A stretch of DNA of 64,000 nt, taken from NCBI GenBank assembly GCA_963854735.1, contig OY978107.1:875501-939500 (forward strand), written 5' to 3'. This stretch comes from Marvania coccoides. Lineage: Eukaryota; Chlorophyta; Trebouxiophyceae; Chlorellales; Chlorellaceae. A program made the translations under genes and the position numbers. The notes beneath the pieces are model-generated. The model was not told where the DNA came from. It did no database searches and worked only from the letters and a program-made list of their open reading frames with translations. Shown in pieces: positions 1 to 10,138 of this stretch. Position 1 is the stretch's first letter; each line of letters opens with the position of its first letter.

Positions 1-753
1 CTACGCCGGCTTATCGTGCTTTTACATAACCTAATCCGTTCAGGCCATGCCTTTCTCATTATTTATTATGCAGCTGGAGGTAGGTCCCTTGATCAAAGCA
101 AGTTGGGCAGCAGCGCCAGCTGATATACGCTGCTAGAAAAAGGGTTTTTGCTGGGAAGAGCCATGCTTGATTCTTACTAGTGTTCGTCTCCTAACCAACC
201 GCGTTTTCTGAAACGACCACTCAACCCTCTTGTCCTCGTCGGGTGATTTTATAGTTTATTCTGACCATCCGTCACGTGCCTCCATCCAGAGCACATAAAA
301 AGCAAATTGCGCATGCGACGCTGAGAGTGTTTCAGCTCGCCCATGATGACTAAGTGGAGCTTAAATCTTAAATGCATTTCCTGCTTCAACGCCTGGTAGC
401 ACCCTCTTTCGACGAAGTACATATCTCAAAACCATATATCGTTACACAAAAATTATTGGTAAGCATCAAATCGAACTCCTGCTTGGCAAATAAAATGCAG
501 GTTACCAGCTAAAAATAAAAAAATAAAAAAAATGTGCGCGAGCCGGCGCTCATCAAAGCAGCGTGCAAGCATGATTCAAAAATAGCGGATTCTTTATCAT
601 GGGAAAGACAGACGTGGGGGAAGAGTAGGAAAGTGCGGGTCATGTGGGGTTGCATCAGGACCATGATTCATATCTCGAATTTTCATTCAAAAAGAAATAA
701 AAGGAGGGAAAAAAAATCCGTCGGCGCTCAGTGCCAGTGCAATGCACTGTAAT
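1..753. other. gene-free stretch at window start
   Basis: This AT-rich stretch lies downstream of the leftward LHCSR-like gene and contains no reading frame that I recognise. It may hold that gene's 3' UTR and flanking sequence of a neighbour outside the window. A CACGTG hexamer sits near 273, but nothing ties it to a gene. No repeat or RNA gene is evident. Confidence 0.5.
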
Positions 754-1736
754 TTACTGGAAGGTGGGGAAAAGGGCGGCATCCTGCTTGGGGATGTAGT
801 CGCGCTCCACCAGCTCGCGCCAGATGGAGGTGTTCTTCTCCACGTCCTCCTGCGCGGCGAACGCCGCGATGGCGAGCATTGCCAGGCGGCCGTTGTTCAG
901 CTCCTTGGTCTTCAGCTCGTACAGCGCATCCTCGTCGGCGGGGGCCAGGCCCAGGGGGTCGAAGCCGAGGTCTCCGGGGATGTAGTCGTCCTTGATCTGG
1001 TCGACGTCCTTGGGGTCGTTGTATCCGCGAGAGATGCGGTAGCCCTCGCAGATACCGATGCCCAGGAGCAGCACCTCCCAGAACTGGGAGAAGACGGTCT
1101 CGACTGCCTGGAAGCGGGCAAACGAGGAGTAGCCTCCAACACCGTTGAACAGGGGGTGGAACTCCTCAGCGACCACCCAGCCGAGCGCGGCGAGCATGGC
1201 CACGCGGCAGTGGGTGAGCTCGGCCTCGCGGTAGCGCTTGGCCTCGGACACGGTGAAGGTGGGGCTGTCGGTGAACTTCAGGGGGTCGAAGAAGCCTGCG
1301 GAGGTGGGGGTGGAGGGAATTGGGGAGGGTGAGACAGTGGTGCTGAGCGAGGTGTTGATATGGTGGGCCAGGAGAGTAGTAGAGAATGAAAAAATGGAAT
1401 AGAAGGTTCTGAAATGTTTGATAAAGGCAAAGCCTGAAGCAAATGCTCACCCATGGGGGCGGAGATGCCGGGCAGGGTCAACATGTAGTCCTTGCCGCCG
1501 GGGCTCTTGGACACGGATCCCTGCGGATGGACAATGGCAGAGGCTTTGTGGGTCAACAAAATTCTTGATCAGGCGTGGTAGAGACCGAGCGTGCGCGGGT
1601 CTGAGACGCCCCGCGGGGCGGCGCTGCAGTTGGTTCTTACCTTGGTGGATGCGGCGACGCGAACCTGGCGAGCAGGCTTGGCGGCCACGTTGGTGGGAGC
1701 GCCGAGGCACACGGTGCGGGTCATAGTAGCAGCCAT
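754..1736 (-). CDS. LHCSR: LHCSR/Lhcx-like chlorophyll a/b-binding protein (plastid)
   Basis: Three exons (1736..1641, 1520..1451, 1295..754) join in frame with GT-AG introns to give 235 aa. The ATG is followed by an Ala/Arg-rich transit peptide (about 30 residues). The mature protein begins with LPGISAPMGFFDPL, then a first light-harvesting helix with ELTHCRVAML (from residue 81), a middle helix around residues 123-146, the GDLGFDPLGL segment, and a third helix with the chlorophyll-binding ELNNGRLAML. This order and spacing fit the three-helix LHC superfamily; the PG-apoprotein start and the KDDYxPGDLGFDPLGL stretch are most like LHCSR/Lhcx, which bind pigment in the thylakoid and dissipate excess light energy. 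The C-terminal tail is shorter and less acidic than in the well-studied pH-sensing members, so quenching function is inferred only. It could instead be another divergent LHC. Confidence 0.82.
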
Positions 1737-2079
1737 CTTGACGTGCAGGAGGGGATCGCGCACGGAAATAAAAATAAAGAGAAATGTGATTAATAAATAA
1801 GGTGCGAAGGAGAATGTGGGGTTGAAGGAAGGAGCACCAGGAGAACGAATCAACTCCTGGTGCTTCAATACAGCATTTCACGCAGCATGGTCAACCGGAA
1901 AATGACAGCCGCAAAGCTGAACCGAGCCTTCAAGGAACTGTTTTAATGAAGAATATATTCACTTTGGTCTTAAATTTTAATTTTGGGTGCTGGATTTGTT
2001 GTTGGAAGGTGGTGTGCGTGAGGTTGCGATTATTCGCCCTGAGCTTCTTTTTCACACAGCGCTGCTCAAGGGGGTTAAT
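1737..2079. other. spacer between LHCSR-like gene and ankyrin relic
   Basis: Holds the presumed promoter and 5' UTR of the leftward LHCSR-like gene and the region before the degenerate ankyrin sequence. I see no intact gene in it. Confidence 0.4.
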
Positions 2080-2723
2080 GGGGTCCCTTGAAGCAGCAAC
2101 AGTCTTGCTGTGGCGTGGCGAGGACGTAGGAGCGCGAATAAAAACACGGTTTTGCACGAAGCTGCACGACGAGGAGATGGTGACGGTGCATTTGCAGAGC
2201 TGCTCATTCAGCAAATGCAGGCAGCAGGACTGGACAAAAGCGCTTTCAATATGTATGGATGCACGGTATTGCAATCAAAATACTGCAGAAAATCTGCTCT
2301 CTCTTGGTGCAGACTTTAACCCAGCGAGCGCCGCGGCAGTGTGCTCCTTGTGGCCGCATATCAGGGCAGCGCAGATATAGTAAAAATACGCATGGGTGCT
2401 GGGGTATTGATGAAGGTGCCAGAGAGTATGGGCAGCGGTCCTGCTGTCCGTTGGAAGTCCCATTCCAATGGATATGGGACTTCCCTCTGCTGGTGGCCGC
2501 TGGCTACGATGAATACCGAATCCCTTCCCCATGCGCTGGCCTTGAGCGCGCCCTGCTGACCGTCTGGCGGTGCTCACCTGAGGAGGGCCTGTCGAATCTG
2601 TTTTCCCGGCTGGAAGACCGGGTCAAACAACAGATTCACGCCACTCAGTGCTGCCTGCGCCGCATGGGGCCCAGGCTGGAGGAGGCCCTGCGCATGCAGA
2701 TCGTGGCTGCAGCCCTTAATTGA
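2080..2723 (+). pseudogene. degenerate ankyrin-repeat gene with several frameshifts
   Basis: Ankyrin-like segments occur in all three forward frames in consecutive order. About 2080-2138 reads LEAATVLLWRGEDVGAR; about 2128-2277 contains NKNTVLHEAARRGDGDGAF; about 2285-2345 contains AENLLSLGADFNP; about 2344-2440 contains LLVAAYQGSADIVK; and about 2470-2723 contains FPLLVAAGYDEY followed by a helical tail to a TGA/TAA region. Each has the helix-turn-helix pattern of ankyrin repeats, but reading through needs at least three or four frame changes, without plausible GT-AG introns at the joins. I read this as a decayed gene or gene fragment. Sequencing error at several sites is a less likely alternative. 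Confidence 0.6.
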
Positions 2724-2847
2724 TTCGTGGAAATAGTACATGGGCGACCTTAGAAAAAAATCGGAAATTTAGAGAAACGTAAAGAAAAAATGTGGCGCCG
2801 TGATTTTTTTTGTAATTGGCATAATTAACATTTCCTCAAAATAGTCA

Positions 2848-4867
2848 TCAAACCGACACAGCCCGACATAACACAATAGCCCCCACCGCTGCCATCGCTG
2901 TTGAGACCGTTCCAGCGTTCCTCACTGCAGCACTGGGCACCGCAGGGGACGGCGGCGGCAGCAGCGACGCTGCAGGAGAGCTGCTCCTGCTTCCAGGAGA
3001 CGGCGACGGCACCGGGGAAGGCGCAGCGGTACTGTTGGTGAGAATCGGAGCGGGGGAGGAGGGGGGCGGAGGACTGCTGCTGCTGGTTTCCTGTCCGCAG
3101 CTGATGTCAGGCCCCCCCTCCAGCCCGCTCACGCCCAGAACACACCGCGCCGACAGCCCCCCAGGCAGAACAACCGCGTACTGAGAGGAAAACAACTTCG
3201 AAGGCACCGGAAAATCTGCGAATAAGAAAAAAAAAACAGTCGCAAATTATTCAAATATGCTTGTCAGAAGTGTTCTCTCATTCGTCCATTCCAATCGCAT
3301 TAATCCCAGCCTTACAAAACTAAGTAGCCACCCAGAAAAAATAATTTCTCCTCGCCTTAAATATAAATCCCAGCCATTTTATAATTACATGCATGGTTTT
3401 TTTTTCAAGCTCACCTGTCACCACGTATTGCGCCCCGCTGCTCAGCACCGCCTCCGCCCTCGCTGTGTACCCAGACCTCGCCTCCACCGTGTCAGCGTCC
3501 GCACGCGCCCGCACCAGGTACCCCTGCCCCACCTTATCCCCCACCTCTGCCGCCATCTCCCCCACAATCTCGCCAGCGTTGGCCGGAATCTCAGGCGGCA
3601 CGGCGCCACCCTGCAAGCTCAAATCGAAGTTGCCCACGCTGGCAAACACAGCGTCTTCCACGGGGAACGAGTCGTACACCAGCCACGCCAGCGCGCCCTC
3701 CTGGTTAGGGTGCATTGCTGAGTAGGCTGAAACCACCGGCTCTCCGCTAGGAATGATTGCCAGCATGATTTTGCCGCGCAGGGCGTCGATGGCGGGCCAT
3801 GGGCAGCCGGCGCCGGACGCGGGGGGTTGGCGCAGGGCGTCTGCTAGGCTGGCGGAGGGCGGGAGGCCCTTGGCAGTGCGCACAAAGTCGGGGGTGATGA
3901 GTTCGTCGGCAAAAAACACCGAGGCTATCTCAGAGTCCAGGGCAGCCAAGAGATATTCAGAGAACTCTGGGTAGGTGACCAGCCTGATGATGCAGACAAT
4001 GAAGAGGGTGCATATTATTCGGTGTAGTAGAAAGAGAGAAAATTGACGAAAGAGAAACGTGAGGAAAAAAAAGTGAATATATCAGAAGGGGGTTGGTACC
4101 CGTGAGTTGAGACGAAAAGAGAGAGCTCACTTGGTGGGGCCCACTGGGTTGATCGCCAGCTGCGTCTCCACCAGCTGCACGTTGCTGGCCCCCAGCTGCT
4201 TCTGCACCTCCGTCTCCCCAAACCCCGTCTCCAAAAACATCGTGATGGGCAGGTGCCCGGGGTTAGCCACACTCCAGTCCCTCACCGCCGTCAGGCAGTT
4301 CACCAGGGTCACGCAAGTGGTCTCAAAATCGATGTCAGGGATGTGCAAAACTTTCCACCCCGGCTGCCGCCATGCTGGGTCTGCCAGCTGCGGGTCGACG
4401 CCAGCCAACTTTAAACCCGCGGGGGCGGCGTACAGGCCGCCGTCTGGGTCGGGACGGACGTCCAGCTCGAAGGAGCGCACGCCAGAGGTGAGCTGCTCGC
4501 CGAGAGAAGGTTGGCTGTACTCCCAAGATTGTGGTAGGAAAGCGGAGGGCGGGAGGAGCGCTTTGACGAGGGCGCTGTTGAGGAAGTTGAGGAGGGAGGT
4601 TGGGGGCGGGAGGTGGTAGGAGTTGTGCGTGGAGATGGTCTGGATTTGGGAGAAGCAGGGCGGGTCAGCGGCAGCGAGCGCAAACAGAGAGCCTGCGAAA
4701 AACGAAGATTGGGGGGCGATCGGCGTGGGTTACATATGCGGTATGAGCGGCGATCGTCAAATAGTATAGAGATTTAGCAGCACATTGTTGAGGTGTTCAA
4801 ATTGCAATTAAAAAAAAAAAAAAAATGTCTCACCGAACAGCAGAGCTGCAAGCGGCGCGCTTGACAT
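2848..4867 (-). CDS. secreted, Ca2+-dependent PI-PLC-like phosphodiesterase, possible GPI anchor
   Basis: Four exons (4867..4834, 4692..4131, 3983..3415, 3215..2848) give 510 aa in frame. Residues 1-20 form a signal peptide. ISTHNSYH (catalytic-type His34) follows, then SFELDV and a long block with GWKVLHIPDIDFETTCVTL and ITPDFVR. These features match the Ca2+-dependent PLC-like (PI-PLC-C1) phosphodiesterase family of secreted enzymes, which cleave phosphodiester bonds in phosphoinositide or related lipids. The C-terminus is a Ser/Pro-rich linker followed by a hydrophobic stretch ending at the stop, as expected for GPI attachment or a membrane anchor. The substrate is not known. The start was chosen because it supplies the signal peptide and is immediately followed by a good donor site. 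Confidence 0.85.
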
Positions 4868-5650
4868 GCTGGTTTGCTGCGATGGAGTGATGAAATAAAA
4901 TAATAGCAGCAAAAATATGTCTACGCGTTTTTTGCAATAAATTGAGATTTTGCGCCTTGGGCCAACTGAATTTCGGTTGGGTGTTGGGTGAGCAGCGCTG
5001 AATTGCTGTGCAGGCCCTCATCACACGTGATTCAGTTGCGCCGGCATCAAGGCATATTGTGGGGGTTTCAACTAGAGGATGGCTTCTCTCTCACTTATCG
5101 TTGTTGCAAGCGTTCAATGAAGTATTCTGCCGCTGGCTCACGGGCTGTATTCATTCCATTCAAAAACAAATATGTATTGACAACAATTTCAACCGGGGTC
5201 CCTTTCTTTTGTTTCTTGGAAAGAAAAAATTTATCAAAATAACATCTTCGGCCGCTTGCCTCCCATTATGCTTTGCTTCAAATTTACCGTATTGCTCCCT
5301 GCCAAATAGCACAATAAACTATCCTCAATTTAGTTTACTTCGGAAACGGTTGATTGCAGCCAAATTATTGGCAGAGGGCAGGGAATCTGACTTCAAAAGT
5401 TCAAGAGTCACCAATGCCTCCAACCCAGCTTGCTGGAAGTTTTACACGATACAGCGCTGGAAACAACCTTTCAAGCCATCTTTCTACGATCTCAAAACCC
5501 AGAGCCCTCCAACTGCTGAAGGCGTCGACCGGCAGGTCCTGGCGCACAGAAAAAAAAACGCTCTTCCCCCAGAAAATCTGTGCTGTTTCGCTCTTTTCAA
5601 ATGAAGATGACGAAATTCCTGGCATAGGAAGGCGCGCAGAAGGAAATTCG
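4868..5650. other. divergent intergenic region
   Basis: Lies between the leftward phosphodiesterase gene and the rightward small membrane protein gene and probably contains both promoters. Open frames here have no recognisable protein and AT-rich composition, although upstream coding or UTR exons of the rightward gene cannot be excluded. Confidence 0.4.
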
Positions 5651-6208
5651 ATGTTGCAAAATGTGTGCATCGCCAGCACCTTTGGCATCTGCATACAGCT
5701 TGCAGCTGCTGCAATGGTGAGTTTCTACCAGGGATTTAACGCAAGAAATGCTACGTTTGACGTATAAAGCTACTGATTTTTGTTTTTGTGCTCCTTTTAT
5801 GCCTCCAGACCCCCTCTTTGAAGCAGCTTGCCACCCCGTCCCTCGCCGCTCTTTGGGCCGAGGTGCATGCGCACCCCATCGCTGCTGCATTGTGGCTGCT
5901 CATTTTAGCAGAATTTGTTAGAATTCAGCAGCCTGTGATGAAAGGGCTGTCAATGGCGGCTGGGTGGAAGGCCGGTGCAGCGCTCATTGTGAGTCTCAGA
6001 TATTTTTTGTTTTCCCCCAGTTCTTTGGGCTGAGAAAATGCTCATCGAAAAAAAACTGCATTTATCTTCTTCAACTGCATCCATGCAGGCTTTCTATCTG
6101 CAGATGGACCCTGCTGTCCGCTCTACGGCGCTTCTTTTTGGCGGCGTGGTCGGCCTCCCCATCTGCTACCTTCTTTTCGTCAACATCAGGAATTTCCTTT
6201 GGACATAG
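5651..6208 (+). CDS. small predicted multi-pass membrane protein, unknown
   Basis: Three exons (5651..5716, 5809..5988, 6089..6208), all phase 0 with GT-AG introns, give 121 aa. I do not recognise the family. The product has three or four hydrophobic stretches: one at the N-terminus (IASTFGICIQLAAAA), one around HPIAAALWLLILAEF, one around AGAALIAFYL and one near the end (GGVVGLPICYLLFV). It ends in NIRNFLWT. The regular splice sites and the continuation of hydrophobic segments across exons argue that it is real. The frame is open further upstream, so the start is uncertain. Confidence 0.5.
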
Positions 6209-6790
6209 CAGCGTATAAGTTTACAAAAATTATGATGTACTGAATGAAAAAAATCAAAGAAGGGGGCCTCACACAGCAGAGAGAATCCCAATCAAACCAA
6301 AGACACACAAGTTTCGTTTCGCGGCAAAAAGAAATGAAGAAAAGAAATAGTAATTGTACAATACCACGCCAACGCGGGTGATTTTAAATTGAAGAAGAAA
6401 GAACGGACGATTTTTGTGCAGTTGAGTTTGTTAATCATTCTGCACGGCAGAAGCAGTTCTTGACCGCAATTATCTTCTCGAAGCAGACAGACAGTCAGGC
6501 GCACTAAAGCACAAACACAGTGACAAGTGAAACAACAGGCGCCGAGTAAATAATAGCAACAGTTTTTCTTTTGAAATATTGAAATGATAAAAATGAAGGC
6601 TCGATCGTAACCAAAAAAAAATTGGGTGGTGGTACTATGGAAGAGTAAAAACACAGGAGGTGCAGGATCAACATTATTCTCTATGGTACATAATGAATAT
6701 TAGTTGCAGATTTAGGGGGGAGAAAGAAATACAGCCCTTGAATTCCAGCAATAATACGAAGAAAAAAGAAAGTATTAGTTGAAAATAAGC
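6209..6790. other. convergent intergenic region
   Basis: 3' flanks of the rightward small membrane protein gene and the leftward permease gene. A-rich, with no recognisable gene or repeat. Confidence 0.45.
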
Positions 6791-8874
6791 TCACAACGAG
6801 GAGCCTGCGGTGGAGGCGATTTCGATTGCGGTGGGCACCGCAGGGGCCACAACCGCAGCAGCAGTGGCGGCAGTGATGGCCGTCGCCGCTGCAGCCGCTG
6901 ACAGCGCTTGTTCCGCGTCGGTGGCTGCTCTGGTCAGCCCCACGCCCACAGCTGCAGCCAGCACGCCCGCCAGAACGGGCCCGCCGCCAGGCATCATTGC
7001 AGCAAAGCCACTGCTGGGAGACGGTGACGTTGAGGCTTTGCGTGAAGGCAGCAGCCCAGGGAACGCTCGAGCCATAGCGGATTGCTTGGCCGTGCTTTCA
7101 TCTTCGGTAGCGCTGTGGTTCGCCCGCAGCCGCCAGGCCATGAGGGGCGGCAACACTCCATAGAGCGTGGTCATGCCTGCATGGCAAGGAGAAAAAACGC
7201 ATTTATTGAGAGCGCACGGCGAAATAATGGTATTAAACTATGCAATTGATGACGCACGAAAAGAAGGGAAAAAAAAAAAAGCACATAAGAGGCATTAATT
7301 TATTAATTTTCTCACCGTAGCCTCCGCTGAAAGAAAGCACCGCCAAAAAGGCCCCAGGGTTGCCAGCAGTGAACGCCAGGGGAGGGCCCATCGCGATGGC
7401 AAGCGCCAGCACCCGCCCAGGGTCGCTGCCCCACCCCTGCAGCGGCCGCTCCGCCGCCTCCTCTCCACCATCGACAGAACTGGAAGACAGCGCATCCTCG
7501 TCATACGTGGTCATGCCCTCATGTCGCAACAGCTTGCCTGCTCCCCGCACCATCGACGGCACCTCTGTGCGCATGGTTTCGCTGAGCCCCATCACGGTCG
7601 CCAGAAACGAGGTTAACACCGCAAAAAACGAAAAACCCTGCACGGCCGCGCCCACTCCGGGGCCTGAACGCGAGATAAACACGTCCAGCGGGTTAATGGG
7701 GGTACCCCCCAGGGCGTTGGCGGCCGCAGCCACGTCAGGGGGCACAGTTGCCAGCGCCACCGCCTCCCACGAAAGAAACATCGCCAGCGGGATTAGAGAG
7801 CCCAGAATGAGGGCGGTGCGCACGCGCAGGCGGTCCCCGCCCAGCAGGGAACAGATGAGGGGCACCAGATCGTGGTACACCAGCGAAAGAAAGATGATGG
7901 GCACAGCGGGGCCGAGGGACTCCCAGTTGGCTGTTGAGTGTGATAGCGCGAAGGGAACGTCGGTCTGAGTGAACCCCGCGAAGAGGATGAGGCCGAAGAG
8001 CGCCAGAAGGGAGGATGTGAGGCCTTGGTTGAGGCGGTCGGCAGCGCCGGTTCCCCCGAAGATGAAGAGCCCGGCGGTGGCTGCGCAGAGGGTGGCGGCG
8101 ATGGCTGCGGGGGGCGCGGCGTTGGCGGTGACCGAGCCGATGACTTCGGAGGCCTTGGCCATGTAGGCCACCAGCAGGCAGTAGCTGAGACCGAGGTACA
8201 TTGTGGTGATGACTGCAGGATGATTAGATTCAAAAAGGATGTGGGAGGCGAAAAAAAATATGGTGTAATGTGCTACACTTCAAAATAAAGACCCAGCTTT
8301 CAAGTATCGATTGAAGAAAATAAAGTAATTGAATTCTAAGCTATGTTCACAACTCACGCTTGCTGCCGCTCTTGCCCAGCGTGCGCTCCGCCATCTGCCG
8401 CAGGGTGATCACCTTGCCGTCGGTGCGGGGGCCCGCCTCCCGCATCAGCTCCAGGTTGACTTCGGCCAGCAGCAGGGCCTCGCAGCACAGCAGCACCCAA
8501 GTCGTCGTAAGACCCGCCGCAGTAGGCACAAAACCAGCAGGCGCAGTTATTTGGGGGAGGGCGAGCATGCCCGCGCCCACGGTGCTGCCCGTGATAAGCG
8601 CGAGCGCGCCAAACATGGTGCCTGCGCTGGCAGCAGGAGGGGATGTCCCTTCTCCATCTTTGGTTGCACCTTTGGGGGGTGCTGGGCCAGGGGTGGGGTT
8701 GGCCCGCTGTGTTCCTTGGCTGAGCACGCAGGATGGCGGGAGCCGGGAGGGGACGCGACGCGAAGCCCTATGTGATACTGGTGTTTGAGCGCATAGGTTG
8801 AAAACTAAGGAGCGAATCGATGGCCTCGGGCTGCCAACAATCCATTTCGAATGATTAGGTGCGGAACACAGCAT
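6791..8874 (-). CDS. tryptophan/tyrosine permease-family transporter
   Basis: Three exons (8874..8358, 8212..7316, 7176..6791) give 599 aa. After a basic, Ser/Arg-rich N-terminal extension of about 70 residues (possible organelle targeting) comes the family hallmark MFGALALITGSTVGAGMLALP, then about ten hydrophobic helices including the VPIIFLSLVYHDLVPL segment. This is the arrangement of the aromatic amino-acid permease family (Trp/Tyr permeases of bacteria, also found in plant and algal plastids), which imports Trp or Tyr with protons. A hydrophilic loop with a Ser/Asp-rich stretch interrupts the later helices, and the C-terminus is Ala-rich with one further hydrophobic segment. Membrane location and substrate are inferred. 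The ATG at 8874 is the first that gives a targeting-like N-terminus; longer in-frame extension exists. Confidence 0.82.
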
Positions 8875-9141
8875 GAACGACGAGCGAGGACAGCGCACAC
8901 GAAAACTCAAAAAATAAATTCTCAAGGTATGAAAAAAAACTACCACCTTTTTAGGTGGTTGGCGCTGGGATGGATACAGAAACTCTAATAAACGTTTAGT
9001 TTTATGTTCAAACGAAACCGGGTCGAAATTTGGCTTTTGAAACCCCAAAACTCGAGAGCTCGCAAGAAAAAAAAATGAAATTTTGCTCGAGGCACCGGCT
9101 GGTTGCCATTTAAATTTGTATAATAATCATCGAAACCAAAG

Positions 9142-9750
9142 ATGGAGAAGGGACGAGGCCGCCGTGACTTTGACAGACATGGCCCACCCCGTCGAGGGCC
9201 TCCTCCTTTCGGCAGAGATGAGAGAGCCAGACGTGACAACGGGGGCTTCAACGACCGCAAACCACCATCCGACCATGGCGCCAAACGTGACCCCCCGCAC
9301 GTTCCCAACGCCCCTTTTATAGACCGCACAAAGGTATGATCAGAATAATCACTTCACCTCTTCTTTTTATTGAGATTATTTTACACTCTTATATTTGTTC
9401 ATTCCATGCAGGTGTGCCCCTTCCTGCTGCGCGTGTTCCCGCGGACAGGCGGCCACCACCCCCTTGACGCCTTTGCGCAGCGCACCGCCCTGCCGCCTGA
9501 GCTGCAAATGCACACCTGGAAGGACGCCACCCTCCGAGAGATCGCAGAGCTGGTGAAAGAGGTGAACGAAACCGCGAGCCGGCCGTCCTCCCGCATTTCA
9601 TTTTCTCTGATTTATCCGGATCGCACCGGCAGAAATGTGATGCGGGCGTGCGGCGTCGTTCACTCCACAAAGGCTGGGCCTGACGATGACAAGGCGCTGC
9701 GGGACCTCAAGTTTCAGATTGGGGACTATCTGAGCGTGTCCATCTTATGA
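9142..9750 (+). CDS. SAP18: SAP18, Sin3/histone deacetylase and splicing-complex subunit
   Basis: Two exons (9142..9333, 9412..9750) give 176 aa. The first exon encodes an Arg/Gly/Asp/Pro-rich leader of about 60 residues. The second encodes the ubiquitin-fold SAP18 domain: CPFLLRVFPRTGGHHPLDAF, ELQMHTWKDATLREI, ELVKEV and the closing KFQIGDYLSVSIL. In animals and plants SAP18 joins Sin3-HDAC corepressors and the RNPS1-containing ASAP complex in the nucleus. It shares a 267-base divergent promoter with the permease gene. A TGTAA signal follows at 9787. Confidence 0.95.
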
Positions 9751-10138
9751 GAAATGAGGGAGAATCTGTGAGCTCAATTCCTGTGGTGTAAAAAAACATA
9801 AATGTTAAACCGTCAATTTACAGATGAAAGGCAGCCGTTTTAGGGCTCAGAGCGGGTTGATTCCATGCGGAGGAAATCGCAGTCGTTGTGTTTGCTAGCT
9901 AAAGGGCCAGAATGGGTGAGCTGGGTACGCGAGCAGAGCCAAAACCCAGAAAAAAAACCCTGGGGTGCGCAAAACTGCGGGAAAAGGAAAAATACAATGC
10001 AAAACGCGAAAAAAACGCATATGCTGGTAGAAAGTGTACATGGGGGATGGGTGGAGACCACACGAGCAGCTGGAATATGTTGCATCATTTCGCTCGCCCC
10101 CCCCAAAAATTGTGAAGTGTTAAACTGACTACTGCTGT
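9751..10138. other. convergent intergenic region
   Basis: 3' flanks of SAP18 (+) and the WD40 gene (-). It holds the putative polyadenylation signal of SAP18 at 9787 and a TGTAA on the opposite strand at 9818-9822. No gene seen. Confidence 0.45.
9787..9791 (+). terminator. TGTAA polyadenylation signal of SAP18
   Basis: TGTAA lies 37 bases after the SAP18 stop. This pentamer is the usual poly(A) signal in many green algae. Confidence 0.5.

Noticed and set aside
742..1332. Open frame opposite the LHCSR-like gene
   Set aside because: Gly/Val-rich shadow with no domain; the light-harvesting protein is on the other strand.
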